Notes: a model not told the origin generated them from the letters alone. A DNA stretch of 64,000 nucleotides from Desulfarculus baarsii DSM 2075 (GCF_000143965.1 NC_014365.1:2693501-2757500); one strand, 5' to 3'. Counted from the stretch's first letter, positions 43,993-53,385 are shown. Numbers and translations are program-made.

Positions 43993-46829
43993 CGCTCCAC
44001 CTTCTTGACGTTGTCGGCGGCCCGCACGACCTCCTCCGGCCAGGTCAGGCCGAACTCCTTGGCCAGGGGCTCATTGATAAAGATGCTTTCGTGGACATAA
44101 TCCTCGATGGGGATGTCCTTGGGGTTTTCGCCGGCGAAAACCCGCATGGCCAGGCGGGCCGTGGCCCGGCCCACGTAATAGTAGGCCGCGCCCACCGAAA
44201 GCATGGCCCCGCGCTCGACGTCCGAGCAGACGTTGGTGATCAGGGGCACTCGTTTATCCCGCAGCATGTGGGCCACCGTCTCCAGAGTCGCCATCATGAC
44301 GTTGTCGCCGGAGGTGAAAAACAGGTCGATGCCCTGCTGCAGCAGGCCGTTGACGGCCTCCTGCACGTCGGCGGTGGAGAAGACGTTGGTCTCCACCAGC
44401 TCGAAGCCGTATTTTGGCGCCACCCGGCGGGCCAGCAAGGTGCAGGCCTCCGACGAAGCCTCGCCGGGGTTCCAGGCCAGGCCGATGCGCCGCGCGTTGG
44501 GGAAGGCCTGGCGCGCCGTCTTGAACAGGGCCTCGATGGGCTGGAAGGTGGCCAGGCCGGTGAGGTTGGGCTGGTGCTCCTTGGGGCTTTTGGCCACGCC
44601 GGCCAGGTAGGGGTCGGTGACCGTGCCGAAGACGTGGGGGATGGTCTTGTTGAAGTTGGCCATCAGTTGCAAGGCCTGGGTGCTGACGGTGATGACGTAG
44701 TCGAAGTCTTGCCGCGCTATGTTCTGGGCGACGGACTGGGCCAGGGGGAAGTCGCCCTGGCCACTCTGCAGGCTCACCTCGATGTTGCGCTCCCGCAAGA
44801 CGCCGCTTTCGGCCAGTTCGTCCTGCACGCCCCGCACCGATTCCAATAGCACCGGGATGTCGGCGAACCAGAAAATGGCCAGCCGCTTGGGTTTGGCCGC
44901 CGGCGCGGCCGAGGCGGCCGTTTGATCCTTGGATTTGTCCAGCACCACCGTGGCCTGGGCCAGCAGTTCCGGGGGGATGTCGATTTTCAGCCGCCGCGCC
45001 ACGTCCAGATCGAAGCCGATGGCCAGGCGGGTGTAGCGTTCGAAGGGGATGTTTTTTGGGTTTTCGCCTTCCAGGACGCGTTGGACCAGGCGGGCGGCCT
45101 GCTGACCGCTGCTGGCGTAGTCGTAACCCAGGGCCATCAGCGCGCCGTCGCCCAGGCGCTCGACGTCGCTGATGACGATGGGCGTGTCCTTGGCCGCCGA
45201 CACCACGGCGTCAAAGGCCGAATAGACGATGTTGTCGGTGGGCAGCACAAAAACGTCGATGCCCTTTTCCTCCAGCGACGACACGGCCTGGTAAACATCG
45301 TCGCTGCCGGACACGGTGGCCCCGATGAAGCTGACCTCGGGCGTGGCGGCCACGGCGCTTCGTAGCACCTTGACGTTGAAGACGGCGTTGGCCTGGCTGG
45401 GATCCCACACCGCGCCGATGCGCAGCCGCCCCGCGAAGATGCGCCGGACCATGGCCATGGTCTTGTCCATGGGCGCCCAGCCGTAGACGCCGGTGACGTT
45501 GGGCAGATGGTCGGTCTCGGATTGGCCGGCGTGGATGACGAAAGGATTGGCCACGGTGGCGAAGATCAGCGGACGGTCCTTGATCTTTTTCAGGGCGGCC
45601 TGGGTCGCGCCGGTGGAGATGGTCACCACCACCGCGGCGTCGTCTTGGAGAAATTTGTCCAAAATCAGGCTGACCGTGGCCATGTCGCCGTGGGCGTTGT
45701 CCACCCGCAGACGGCAGTTTTGGCCGTCCACGTAGCCCAGGCGGCCAAGCTCGGCCAGCATGCTTTCGCGGGTGATGTTCAGCAGGCCGTTGTCGGTCAG
45801 TTGCAGCACCGCCACCAGCGGCTTGCCCTGGCCCAGCGCCGGCGACGGAGCGCGTTCGGCCAGGCCCGACCACCAGCCAAGCCCGAGCGCCGCCACCAGC
45901 GCGGCCAGGCCGAGGGCCCGTCGTTTGCCCAGCCGCGACAGCGCCGGCAGACTGGGCAGCCGGAGCCGGCCGCCCTCGGTCAGGCGCGAAAGCACCAGCG
46001 TCAGCAACACGAAAGCGGCGGTGAGGATTTTCAGGTCGATGGGATTTAGGCCAAGGTAGAGGGCCACGGCGATCATCAGGCGGAATACCACCGAGCCCAC
46101 GATCGCGCCGAGCACCTGGCCATAGAGCGACTTGACGCGCAGCAGCGACTCGCCGATGATCACCGAAGCCAGGCCGACGACGATCGTGCCCACGCCCATG
46201 GTCACGTCGGCGAAGCCCTGATATTGGGCCACCAAGCCGCCCGAAACGCCCACCAAGCCGTTGGCCACGGCCAGCCCGAAGACCGTGAGCCGGTTGACGC
46301 CCACGCCGTTGGCCGCGGCCATCACGGCGTTGTCGCCGGTGGCCCGCATGGCCATGCCCAGGTCGCTTTTGAAAAACGCCGTCGTCAGCAGCCAAAAGCC
46401 GGCCATGATCAGCGACAGGTGCAGGATCAGCCAGACCTCCGACGGCAGGCCGGGGTTGAGGCCCTCCAGCCCGCTCATCAGGGTGGCGTGCTGCAGCAGC
46501 GGGATGTTGGAGCGGCCCATGATGTGCAGGTTGACCGAATAGAGCCCGGTCATGACCAGAATGCCCGACAGCAGGCCGTTGACGCCCAGCCGGGTGTGGA
46601 TCAACCCCGTGGCCGCGCCCGCCGCCATGCCCACGGCCAAAGCGCCCAGCAGGGCCAGGGCCGGATGCAGGCCGGCGACGATCAGCGCCGCGCAGGTCGC
46701 CGCGCCGGTGGTGAAACTGCCGTCGACGGTGATATCTGGAAAATTGTAGACGCGGAAGGTGATGAACACGCCCATGGACATGAAGGCGTAAAGAAAACCC
46801 AGGACCACCGCCCCGACCCACAGCTCCAT
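43989..46829 (-). CDS. ABC transporter permease fused to two tandem substrate-binding domains
   Basis: This 946-residue protein joins three modules normally encoded separately. Residues 1-300 are a BPD_transp_2 permease (VYNFPDITVDGSFTTGAATC, FGLAVANGLVGVSGGLVAQ). A basic linker with a membrane segment (ALGLAALVAALGLGWW) follows. Residues about 337-625 and 646-925 are two ABC_sub_bind (PF04392, TrpX-type) domains. Both show the same blocks: KKIKDRPLIFATVANPF and FNKTIPHVFGTVTDPYLAG; IDVFVLPTDNIVYSA and IDLFFTSGDNVMMAT; DYASSGQQAARLVQRVLEGE and YYYVGRATARLAMRVFAGE. The start at 46829 has a GGAGG site. The linker segment would anchor the binding domains outside the membrane. Confidence 0.9.
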   Translation of the reverse strand: MELWVGAVVLGFLYAFMSMGVFITFRVYNFPDITVDGSFTTGAATCAALIVAGLHPALALLGALAVGMAAGAATGLIHTRLGVNGLLSGILVMTGLYSVNLHIMGRSNIPLLQHATLMSGLEGLNPGLPSEVWLILHLSLIMAGFWLLTTAFFKSDLGMAMRATGDNAVMAAANGVGVNRLTVFGLAVANGLVGVSGGLVAQYQGFADVTMGVGTIVVGLASVIIGESLLRVKSLYGQVLGAIVGSVVFRLMIAVALYLGLNPIDLKILTAAFVLLTLVLSRLTEGGRLRLPSLPALSRLGKRRALGLAALVAALGLGWWSGLAERAPSPALGQGKPLVAVLQLTDNGLLNITRESMLAELGRLGYVDGQNCRLRVDNAHGDMATVSLILDKFLQDDAAVVVTISTGATQAALKKIKDRPLIFATVANPFVIHAGQSETDHLPNVTGVYGWAPMDKTMAMVRRIFAGRLRIGAVWDPSQANAVFNVKVLRSAVAATPEVSFIGATVSGSDDVYQAVSSLEEKGIDVFVLPTDNIVYSAFDAVVSAAKDTPIVISDVERLGDGALMALGYDYASSGQQAARLVQRVLEGENPKNIPFERYTRLAIGFDLDVARRLKIDIPPELLAQATVVLDKSKDQTAASAAPAAKPKRLAIFWFADIPVLLESVRGVQDELAESGVLRERNIEVSLQSGQGDFPLAQSVAQNIARQDFDYVITVSTQALQLMANFNKTIPHVFGTVTDPYLAGVAKSPKEHQPNLTGLATFQPIEALFKTARQAFPNARRIGLAWNPGEASSEACTLLARRVAPKYGFELVETNVFSTADVQEAVNGLLQQGIDLFFTSGDNVMMATLETVAHMLRDKRVPLITNVCSDVERGAMLSVGAAYYYVGRATARLAMRVFAGENPKDIPIEDYVHESIFINEPLAKEFGLTWPEEVVRAADNVKKVER

Positions 46830-46833
46830 GGCT

Positions 46834-48051
46834 TCAGACCTCCAGGGCCACCAGGCCGGCCAGGCCACCGGTCAGGCGGCTGCGGCCCAACAAGTGCTGG
46901 ACCTTGCGTGGCTCCAGTTCGGCCACCACCCGCGCCAGTTCGTCCGCGAAGCGCTCGGGGCGCTTGTCCAGCGGGCCCTTGTCAAAAACCGCCGCGTGCA
47001 GATGAAAATCGGCGTCGGCCGGCAGCCAGGGCCGCAGGCGCGCCGGCGCGACCGCCCGCCCGGCCACGGCCAGACCCACCCCGGCCACGATGTGACCGAA
47101 ATCGGCCGGCTCCACCGGGAAGTTCATCCACTGGGCGAACAGCTCGGGGCTGAAGATCTCGGCCCCGTCGGGCGGCTGATTGTCGATGATCGGCGCCTTT
47201 TGCAGGCTCATGCCCCACAGGCCCTTGCTCTCGGCCAGCAAGACCACGCCCAGGGCCGGGGCCGGGCAGAGCTTGGTCAACGCGGCCATCAGGCGCTCCA
47301 ACTCCACCGGGCCGTCGTGGCCCTCGAAGGCGCAGACCGCCGCGTAGTCGCCCCGAAAAGCGAAGGCGTGCAGGAAATTGTAGCTGACCGTGGCCGCGGC
47401 GTCCAAATTGAGGATGCAGTCGGCCCCGGCCCTGGGCACGGCCGGCTGATAAAAAAAGCTGCCGTTGATCACCAACGACTCGCCAAAGAATTGCTTGTAC
47501 TCGTCGTATGTTTCGCCAAAGGCCCCCAGCCCGGCGGCCATGGTCATGCCGTCGGCCGGCACGGCGACCACGTCTTGGCGGTCGTAGGCGGCGCGGCCCT
47601 GCTTGTCTTGGGAGCCATGGGAAACCAACGCCGCCGGCGGCGCCGAGCGCTCGATCAAACTGAAGGCCACGCCATCGTGTTGGATCTGGCGGCAGGCCGG
47701 GGCGGCCGGCTCCGGCCGGCAGAGGCGCTCCAACTCCTCGTCCGTGTCCGCCACGTCGAAAAGCTTCAGCAGGCCCGAAAGCTGAAAAACCTGCAACACG
47801 GCCGTGGCCGGCCGGAAGATGATCAGCCGGCCGCCGACCTTGGCCAAGAGCTTCTGAGTCATGAGAAAAACGCGCAAGCCCGCGCTGCTGACGTAGGTCA
47901 GCGGATCCAGATCCATAACGATGGTTCGCCGACCGGCGGCCACCAGGTCGTCCAGGCCGGCCTGGGCCTGAGCCACGGTGAGGCCATCCAGGCGGCCGCT
48001 CAGGCGACAACCGGGCAGGCCGGCCAACTCAACGGCGGTGATCTCCAGCAT
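46834..48051 (-). CDS. STAS-domain protein with unknown C-terminal domain
   Basis: Residues 1-110 form a STAS domain of the anti-sigma-factor antagonist type, with the candidate phosphorylation serine in LTYVSSAGLRVFL (Ser55/56). The remaining 295 residues are not recognised; they include GMTMAAGLGAFGETYDEYKQ and AKGL-like ESKGLWGMSLQKAPI. No membrane segment or signal peptide is seen. The ATG at 48051 has CAGGAG upstream; an earlier in-frame start is possible but lacks a site. It is first in an operon with the fused transporter gene, four bases downstream. STAS domains bind nucleotides or partner proteins, so it could regulate the transporter. Confidence 0.78.
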   Translation of the reverse strand: MLEITAVELAGLPGCRLSGRLDGLTVAQAQAGLDDLVAAGRRTIVMDLDPLTYVSSAGLRVFLMTQKLLAKVGGRLIIFRPATAVLQVFQLSGLLKLFDVADTDEELERLCRPEPAAPACRQIQHDGVAFSLIERSAPPAALVSHGSQDKQGRAAYDRQDVVAVPADGMTMAAGLGAFGETYDEYKQFFGESLVINGSFFYQPAVPRAGADCILNLDAAATVSYNFLHAFAFRGDYAAVCAFEGHDGPVELERLMAALTKLCPAPALGVVLLAESKGLWGMSLQKAPIIDNQPPDGAEIFSPELFAQWMNFPVEPADFGHIVAGVGLAVAGRAVAPARLRPWLPADADFHLHAAVFDKGPLDKRPERFADELARVVAELEPRKVQHLLGRSRLTGGLAGLVALEV

Positions 48052-48094
48052 CGCTGACTCCTGGTCGATGTTGTCGCAAACGCCCGCCCGCACG

Positions 48095-48119
48095 GGGATG
48101 GCTCAATTTACGCCATCCC
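48095..48119. repeat. Inverted repeat in the leader of the STAS operon
   Basis: The arms GGGATGGC (48095-48102) and GCCATCCC (48112-48119) lie 44 bases upstream of the STAS start codon. It may be an operator or a leader hairpin. Confidence 0.35.
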
Positions 48120-48144
48120 GTCGATCTTTGACAAACAAATCACC

Positions 48145-48170
48145 AAAAAAGCCGGCCCCCACGCCGGCGG
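48145..48170 (-). terminator. Terminator-like hairpin in the non-coding stretch
   Basis: On the minus strand GCCGGC, a short loop and GCCGGC are followed by six Ts. No convincing gene lies upstream of it on that strand (48180-48440), so it may end a small RNA or an eroded gene. Confidence 0.4.
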
Positions 48171-48456
48171 CCGACCCGCAAGCCCCAAAGCGCCCGAGGC
48201 TCGCTCGGGCCGATCGACTTGTTTCACATGCGGCGACAGGGTGTTGGCGGAAGCGATCGCCCAGATGCAAAAGTCGGCGCGGCCTCGATCGAGCCAGCCA
48301 GCAGCCCCAGCATCATCAACGCCTATGCCGTGTGTTTCAAACGCCTCATGTCGCTTCCTGCTCCCCACTCCCGCCCGTCAATATCGCCATGGCCATGGCC
48401 ATGATGATCAACCGGGCAATGTTGTTGGATTGTTGCGCATGACATGATTTGAGAGT

Positions 48457-48650
48457 GCTGCACGGGGGCGTCCTACCCCGTGCAGCATCGGCTTGGCAAA
48501 AGCGCGGTTTTGCCAAGCCTCACAAATCGCTCGCCTAATCAGGCTCGCGATTTGGCGCGCCGTCCATGGCGCGCTTCGGCCGCCACACGGTGAAATTCAT
48601 GTTTCACAGGTTACCATCTGTTTTTACAACATTTGTTATGTTTCACCGTG
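48457..48650. repeat. Series of five perfect stem-loops in non-coding DNA
   Basis: The stems follow one another. Stem 1: GCTGCACGGGG / CCCCGTGCAGC (48457-48486). Stem 2: GGCTTGGCAAAA / TTTTGCCAAGCC (48490-48519). Stem 3: CAAATCGC and GCCT / AGGC and GCGATTTG (48523-48554). Stem 4: GCGCGCC / GGCGCGC (48555-48574). Stem 5: CACGGTGAAA / TTTCACCGTG (48586-48650). The left arm of stem 5 can also pair with TTTCAC at 48602-48607. The interval 48052-48966 holds no convincing protein gene apart from the doubtful small frame listed separately. Confidence 0.6.
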
Positions 48651-48786
48651 CAGCAGCCTCGATTTGTCTGGCCAAATCTAACCCACCGGGATTGAGCTTG
48701 TTTCCGTTGGCCTCCACCATCCTCGCCGATTCCGTCGGGAGCGGAGGATTTTCATGTTTCTCATTCAGGATGTCTTTGGCCATCAT
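48643..48786 (-). CDS. Doubtful small open frame, 47 residues
   Basis: The translation runs MMAKDILNEKHENPPLPTES and ends LDLARQIEAAAR. Its composition is protein-like and unlike an antisense shadow, but there is no clear ribosome site and I recognise no family. Its stop codon lies in the right arm of the fifth stem-loop. It could be the remnant of a longer gene. Confidence 0.2.
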   Translation of the reverse strand: MMAKDILNEKHENPPLPTESARMVEANGNKLNPGGLDLARQIEAAAR

Positions 48787-48966
48787 GGTATGTTCGAATT
48801 CTTTCGCGGCGGGCGGGTTGTTTCGGGCCACCCCGCCGGGTGGTGGTAACGTGGAACGGCGCCATGGAGAGCCGTTACCCTGGCTGTTTGCGTCGGCCGG
48901 GCCGCCGGCAAGCATTTCCTTTTGTTCCCACGCTGGGTTATATTTTCAAGTAAAGGAGGAAAGACC

Positions 48967-49734
48967 ATGGGCTGCAAGGAATACGACCAAGTGCTGACCA
49001 AGTTGATTCGTCCCCAGACCCATCCCCTGGCGATCAAGATTCTGGGGCCGGACGATGAACCGGCCGCCAACCTGGACCGACCCGATAATTACGGCATCCA
49101 GGTCGCGGTGTGCCAGTGGGTGACCATGGCCCGGCGCTGGGGCAGGCCCATGTCCGTGTTGGCCGGTGACGTCAACTGCTCGCCCTGCCTGGCCTCCCTG
49201 GGGCTCAAGCGAATGAGGACCGCGAGCGCCCTGGCCGACTACTTCATGGAAATGGGCTACTTTGCCGCCAAGGAACTGGCGCTGAAGGCCGCGGAAAAGC
49301 TGGACCCCATCCCACACGGCAAGATCAAGGGGCTGGCCATTTACCCCTTGTCCATGGCGGAAAGCGAGCCGGACCTGGTGGTGATCTACGGCAACCCGGC
49401 CCAGATGGCCCGCCTGGCTTCGGCGTTTGTGCATTTCAGCGGCGAGTTCGTGCAGTCGGCCACCACCGGCTTCGGCATATCCTGCCTTTCCATGCTCAAG
49501 CCCCATTTCAGCGGCAAGCCCGCCATAGTGGTGCCCGGCCGAGGCGAGCGCATTTTGGCCGGCGCCGAGGAAGGGGAGATGTATTGCAGCTTCCCCTTCG
49601 GCCTGATGGAGCAATTGCTCGACAGCCTGGAGCAGACCCAGAACAGCGGCTCCCGCTATCCCTTTCAGAGATACGTCCTGTTCCAGCCGCCCCTGACCCC
49701 AGCGTTTGCAAACCTTAATCAGGCCCTGGAGTAA
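48967..49734 (+). CDS. DUF169 family protein
   Basis: This is a 255-residue cytoplasmic protein of the DUF169 family, common in anaerobes and archaea. Recognisable segments are HPLAIKILGPDDEP, VNCSPCLASLGLKR with two cysteines, and VVPGRGERILAGAEEGEMY. The ATG at 48967 follows AAAGGAGG. The function of the family is unknown; conserved cysteines suggest metal or cluster binding. It stands alone, downstream of the stem-loop region and convergent with the ABC pair. Confidence 0.85.
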   Translation: MGCKEYDQVLTKLIRPQTHPLAIKILGPDDEPAANLDRPDNYGIQVAVCQWVTMARRWGRPMSVLAGDVNCSPCLASLGLKRMRTASALADYFMEMGYFAAKELALKAAEKLDPIPHGKIKGLAIYPLSMAESEPDLVVIYGNPAQMARLASAFVHFSGEFVQSATTGFGISCLSMLKPHFSGKPAIVVPGRGERILAGAEEGEMYCSFPFGLMEQLLDSLEQTQNSGSRYPFQRYVLFQPPLTPAFANLNQALE

Positions 49735-49775
49735 GGTTGATTCGCTTCGATTTTGCCGGGAAGCGGGCCGTTCCG

Positions 49776-49789
49776 TGGTTGGCCAACCA
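49776..49789. repeat. 14-bp perfect palindrome between convergent genes
   Basis: TGGTTGGCCAACCA overlaps a second palindrome AACCATGGTT. It lies between the DUF169 gene and the end of the ABC exporter operon; its role is unknown. Confidence 0.3.
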
Positions 49790-49843
49790 TGGTTGCCGCG
49801 CGGACGCTCGCGGCGAGACCGACGATCCTTCGCGCTTATCGCC

Positions 49844-51577
49844 TCAGGCCAGAGTCCAGCCGAGGGCCTGTTGCTGCAAGCCCCACAAACGCGCGTAGAG
49901 GCCATTTCGGCGCAACAACTCCTCGTGCGTTCCCGACTCCACGATGCGCCCGTCGTCCAGCACGTGGATGTTGTCGGCCCGGCGGATGGTCTTGAGGCGA
50001 TGAGCCACGACGATGACGGTGCGCCCTTGAATCAGGGCGTCGATCGCCCGTTGCACTTCCAGTTCGTTTTCTGGGTCGAGCGATGCGGTGGCTTCGTCCA
50101 GCAACACGATGGGCGCGTTTTTCAAAAACGCGCGGGCAATCGATATGCGCTGCTTTTCCCCGCCCGAAAGCGTGCAGCCGCCTTCGCCAACCAGCGTGTC
50201 GTAGCCTTGCGGCAGGGCGGCGATAAACTCGTGGCAGCAGGCCTGTTTGGCCGCTTCGACCACATCCTCGTCGCTGGCGGCTTCCCGGCCGAAACGAATG
50301 TTGTTGCCGATCGTGTCCTGGAACAGATACACGTCCTGAAAAACCATCGACAGCTTCGTGAACAGGGCCTCGGGCTCCATGCCGCTCATGGGTTGCCCGC
50401 CCAAAAGCACCGTCCCGCTCACGGGATCATAAAACCGGGCGGCCAACTTCAGCATGGTGCTCTTGCCGCTGCCCGACGGGCCGACCAGGGCGGTCAGGGC
50501 GCCCGTTGGCATCCGCGCCGAAACGTCGTGCAGCACCGGCTTGCCCTGGTAGCCAAAGGTCACGTTTGCGAACGCGATATCGCTGGCCTCGGGCGGCGTT
50601 TTCGTTCCGCCCATTTCCGGTTCCCGGCGCAGATCGAGAATGCGTTCACCCGCCTGCTCGCAATAGCGCAGTTCCGCGAAGTTGATCAACGCCAGCGACA
50701 GCGGGTCGAAAATCCGCGAACCGACGATCAGAAACGTCACGAACACGATCAGATCGAGCGTCCCCCCGGCCAGCAGGTGCACGCCCACCAGCACCATGGC
50801 CGTGAGCCCCACGCGCATGCAGGAGATGGCCAGCATGACCAACGGCCCCACCCAGCCCTCGACCCGGATGCTCTCGCGCATCAGTTCGCGAAACGACGCC
50901 TCCAACCGCGCGAACCTCACGCCAGTCAAGTTGTGCGCCTTGATAACGCGGATGCCGTAAAGGTATTCCTGCAGACGATTGCCCGCGTTGAGCCGCGCGC
51001 GGATGTGGCGCGCCCCCAGATAGCGAAGCAGTTTTGTCGCTCCAACGAAAATCAAAAGCGCCGTTGGCAGCGCCGCGAACATCGCCAGCGCCATCCGCCA
51101 GTCCAACACGCAAAGGCCGGCCAGCGCCAGCACCGGCATGGCCAGCGCGCCGATCAGTTGCGGCGCCAGATGGGCCATGCCAGATTCCAGCATGGCGAAG
51201 TCGCCCATCAGCATGTTCGCGAGGTCGCCCGGGTCGCGCCCCGAAAGATAGCCCAACGGCAGTTTGCGCAGATGCTCGGCCAATTCCGCCCGCCCTTCCG
51301 CCGCCACCGCATAAGCCTCACGGTAGCAGGTTCGGTAGGCCGGGCGTTCCGCCAGAAAAATGAAAACCATCGAAACCGCCAGCGCCGCGCAGCCCCACCA
51401 AAGCGTCGCGGTGTCGAGCGCCGCGCCTTTGGCGGCATGGGCCCGAAAAATCACCATCACCGCCTCGATTGCCACCACCAGCGGGAGAATGTGGACAAAG
51501 TTGGCCAGAAGCGTGAAGAAAACCGGGCGCGTCAGCTTTTCCGGATGCCCGGCGGTGATATTGCGCAAAGCCTTCAT
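49844..51577 (-). CDS. ABC transporter, fused permease/ATPase, YbtP/YbtQ-like (second of pair)
   Basis: This 577-residue half-transporter has an N-terminal six-segment membrane domain and a C-terminal ATPase: Walker A VGPSGSGKST, signature LSGGEKQRISIARAFLK, Walker B IVLLDEATASLDPENE. It pairs with the gene upstream, whose stop overlaps its start (ATGA at 51577). Pairs of this type (YbtPQ, IrtAB) import or reduce metal-siderophores such as yersiniabactin despite having exporter architecture. Codon use is less GGCC-biased than in the cobalamin region. The nearby AraC regulator and FyuA-like receptor support a siderophore role. Confidence 0.87.
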   Translation of the reverse strand: MKALRNITAGHPEKLTRPVFFTLLANFVHILPLVVAIEAVMVIFRAHAAKGAALDTATLWWGCAALAVSMVFIFLAERPAYRTCYREAYAVAAEGRAELAEHLRKLPLGYLSGRDPGDLANMLMGDFAMLESGMAHLAPQLIGALAMPVLALAGLCVLDWRMALAMFAALPTALLIFVGATKLLRYLGARHIRARLNAGNRLQEYLYGIRVIKAHNLTGVRFARLEASFRELMRESIRVEGWVGPLVMLAISCMRVGLTAMVLVGVHLLAGGTLDLIVFVTFLIVGSRIFDPLSLALINFAELRYCEQAGERILDLRREPEMGGTKTPPEASDIAFANVTFGYQGKPVLHDVSARMPTGALTALVGPSGSGKSTMLKLAARFYDPVSGTVLLGGQPMSGMEPEALFTKLSMVFQDVYLFQDTIGNNIRFGREAASDEDVVEAAKQACCHEFIAALPQGYDTLVGEGGCTLSGGEKQRISIARAFLKNAPIVLLDEATASLDPENELEVQRAIDALIQGRTVIVVAHRLKTIRRADNIHVLDDGRIVESGTHEELLRRNGLYARLWGLQQQALGWTLA

Positions 51578-53385
51578 CGAACGATCCCCTCGTGCCGTTG
51601 GCGAAATCCCCAGATCGAGGCGTTGCTGTAGGTTTCCCACATGCGTTTGTAAAGCCCGTCGCCGCTCATCAGCGCCTCGTGCCGGCCGTGTTCGGCGACG
51701 CGGCCATGCTCTAGAACGACAATCTGATCGGCCGCGCTAATGGTCGAAAGGCGATGGGCGATGACGATGACGGTTTTGTCCTTGATCAGCTCTCGTAACG
51801 CCAGATGCATCTTGTGCTCGTTTTCGGGGTCGGCGAAGGCCGTGGCCTCGTCCAGCACCAGGATGGGCGCGTCCTTGAGGATGGCCCGCGCCACCGCCAC
51901 CCGTTGCTCCTCGCCGCCGGAAAGATGCACACCGCCCTCGCCTATTTTCGTGTCGTAACCATCGGGCAGGCGCTCGATAAAATCGTGGCATTGCGCCGCG
52001 CGGGCCGCGCTCTCGATCTGCTGCTTGGTGGCGTCCGGCTTTCCGATCCGAATGTTTTCGTAGAGCGAATCGTAGAACAAAAAGGTCTCTTGAAAGACAA
52101 ACGAAACGACATTCATCAGGTCTTCGGTGCGCATCTCACGGATGTCCACTCCGCCGACGCGAATCGCGCCCGCGGACACGTCCCAGAAACGCGGAATCAG
52201 GTTGGCGACGGTGGATTTTCCCGACCCCGACGGGCCGACCAGCGCGGTCAGGGCGCCTTGCGCGGCGTGAAAGGAAACACCGGAGAGCGCCTCCGTCCGG
52301 CTGGAAGCCTCCGGGAGATCGTACGAAAAGGATACCTCCGCGAATTCCACGTCATAACGCGTTGGCCGCCGTGGTTGCGCCGGCTCGGCAACTTCCGGCT
52401 CGGAAAAAATCGCGTCGATCCGCACGACCCCTTCGTTGATGTCCTTGACCATCGACGACATGTGCAACAACTTGGTGATCGGCATGGCCACGCCGGGCGT
52501 CATGACGAGGAAGAAAAGTACGGCCAGCGCCAACGCCATGTTGTCGGGATCGCGGCTCAAAAGCAAAACGCCAACCGGCAGGATGAAAGTCAAAAACGAC
52601 GCCAGGATTGTTTTAAAAAGCAGATAACCGTTTTGGAAAGAGTCGGTCCACGCGGTGACGAAATCGCGGTAATGAAGCAGATCGCCATGAAAGCGGCGAA
52701 AGGAATGCACGGTCTGCCCGAACAGCTTGACGGCGGGCATGCCGCGCACGTATTGAATGGCCGAAGCGTTTATGTTCTCCAGCGCGTCGTGATAGGCGGC
52801 GACCATTTTTTTCGCGCCGTCGCCGATGATCATCGACGCCTGCACGCCAATGCCGATCAGGAACGCCGCCACGCAAACCGCGCACATCCAACCGTTAAGG
52901 TAAAACATGACGGAAAACATCAACAGCACCGTCGCCAGGACGTTGACCATGTCGGGAATCTGGTGAGCGACGAACTTCTCGATCTTCTCGACGTTCTGCT
53001 CAAGCGTCTTTTTGACCGCTCCGGTGGATGTGCGCGTAAGGTAGCCCAGATGGAGGTTGCCGAGATGCCGGGCCAACCGCACCCGCAAGCCGTACAGGAT
53101 GCGAAACGCCGCCACGTGGGAGGCCATCAGGCTGGCGTATAAAAAGGCCATCCCGACGACGAGCCCGGCCAGCGCGGTCCAGCCCCAGCCCTCCATCAAC
53201 GCCCCGTCGGCGCGGGAAACATCCGCCGCGTTGGCCAGGAGTTCGGCGAGGATGAAATAAACCGCCACATACGGCGCGAGCATGAACACCGCGCTGATGG
53301 CGGAAAGAACACCGGAGACGACCAGCAGGCCCTTGCGTTCGCCCGCGATTTCAAACAGCCTGCCAAAACCCGTTTTTTTCTTCAT
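51574..53385 (-). CDS. ABC transporter, fused permease/ATPase, YbtP/YbtQ-like (first of pair)
   Basis: This 603-residue half-transporter has the usual exporter-type membrane domain (LFEIAGERKGLLVVSGVLSA, YLTRTSTGAVKKTLEQNVEK) and an ATPase with VGPSGSGKST, LSGGEEQRVAVARAIL and ILVLDEATAFADPENE. The D-loop is altered (FAD instead of SLD), which leaves one composite ATP site degenerate, a common feature of heterodimeric pairs. The ATG at 53385 has GAGGAG upstream; 15 extra codons in the longer frame are not supported. It is first of the pair. No siderophore synthesis genes are present, so uptake of a foreign siderophore is likely. Confidence 0.87.
   Translation of the reverse strand: MKKKTGFGRLFEIAGERKGLLVVSGVLSAISAVFMLAPYVAVYFILAELLANAADVSRADGALMEGWGWTALAGLVVGMAFLYASLMASHVAAFRILYGLRVRLARHLGNLHLGYLTRTSTGAVKKTLEQNVEKIEKFVAHQIPDMVNVLATVLLMFSVMFYLNGWMCAVCVAAFLIGIGVQASMIIGDGAKKMVAAYHDALENINASAIQYVRGMPAVKLFGQTVHSFRRFHGDLLHYRDFVTAWTDSFQNGYLLFKTILASFLTFILPVGVLLLSRDPDNMALALAVLFFLVMTPGVAMPITKLLHMSSMVKDINEGVVRIDAIFSEPEVAEPAQPRRPTRYDVEFAEVSFSYDLPEASSRTEALSGVSFHAAQGALTALVGPSGSGKSTVANLIPRFWDVSAGAIRVGGVDIREMRTEDLMNVVSFVFQETFLFYDSLYENIRIGKPDATKQQIESAARAAQCHDFIERLPDGYDTKIGEGGVHLSGGEEQRVAVARAILKDAPILVLDEATAFADPENEHKMHLALRELIKDKTVIVIAHRLSTISAADQIVVLEHGRVAEHGRHEALMSGDGLYKRMWETYSNASIWGFRQRHEGIVR

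Noticed and set aside
48340..48400. Small minus-strand ATGGCCATGGCGAT segments, similar at about 53765
   Set aside because: The two segments look alike near the start codon but diverge after a few codons and stop within about 20; chance similarity is more likely than a gene family.
48457..48650. CRISPR array
   Set aside because: The stem-loop arms differ from one another and there are no regularly spaced identical repeats or cas genes.
49706..51631. 641-codon plus-strand frame opposite the YbtP-like gene
   Set aside because: Composition is that of an antisense frame and the minus-strand gene has complete ABC motifs.
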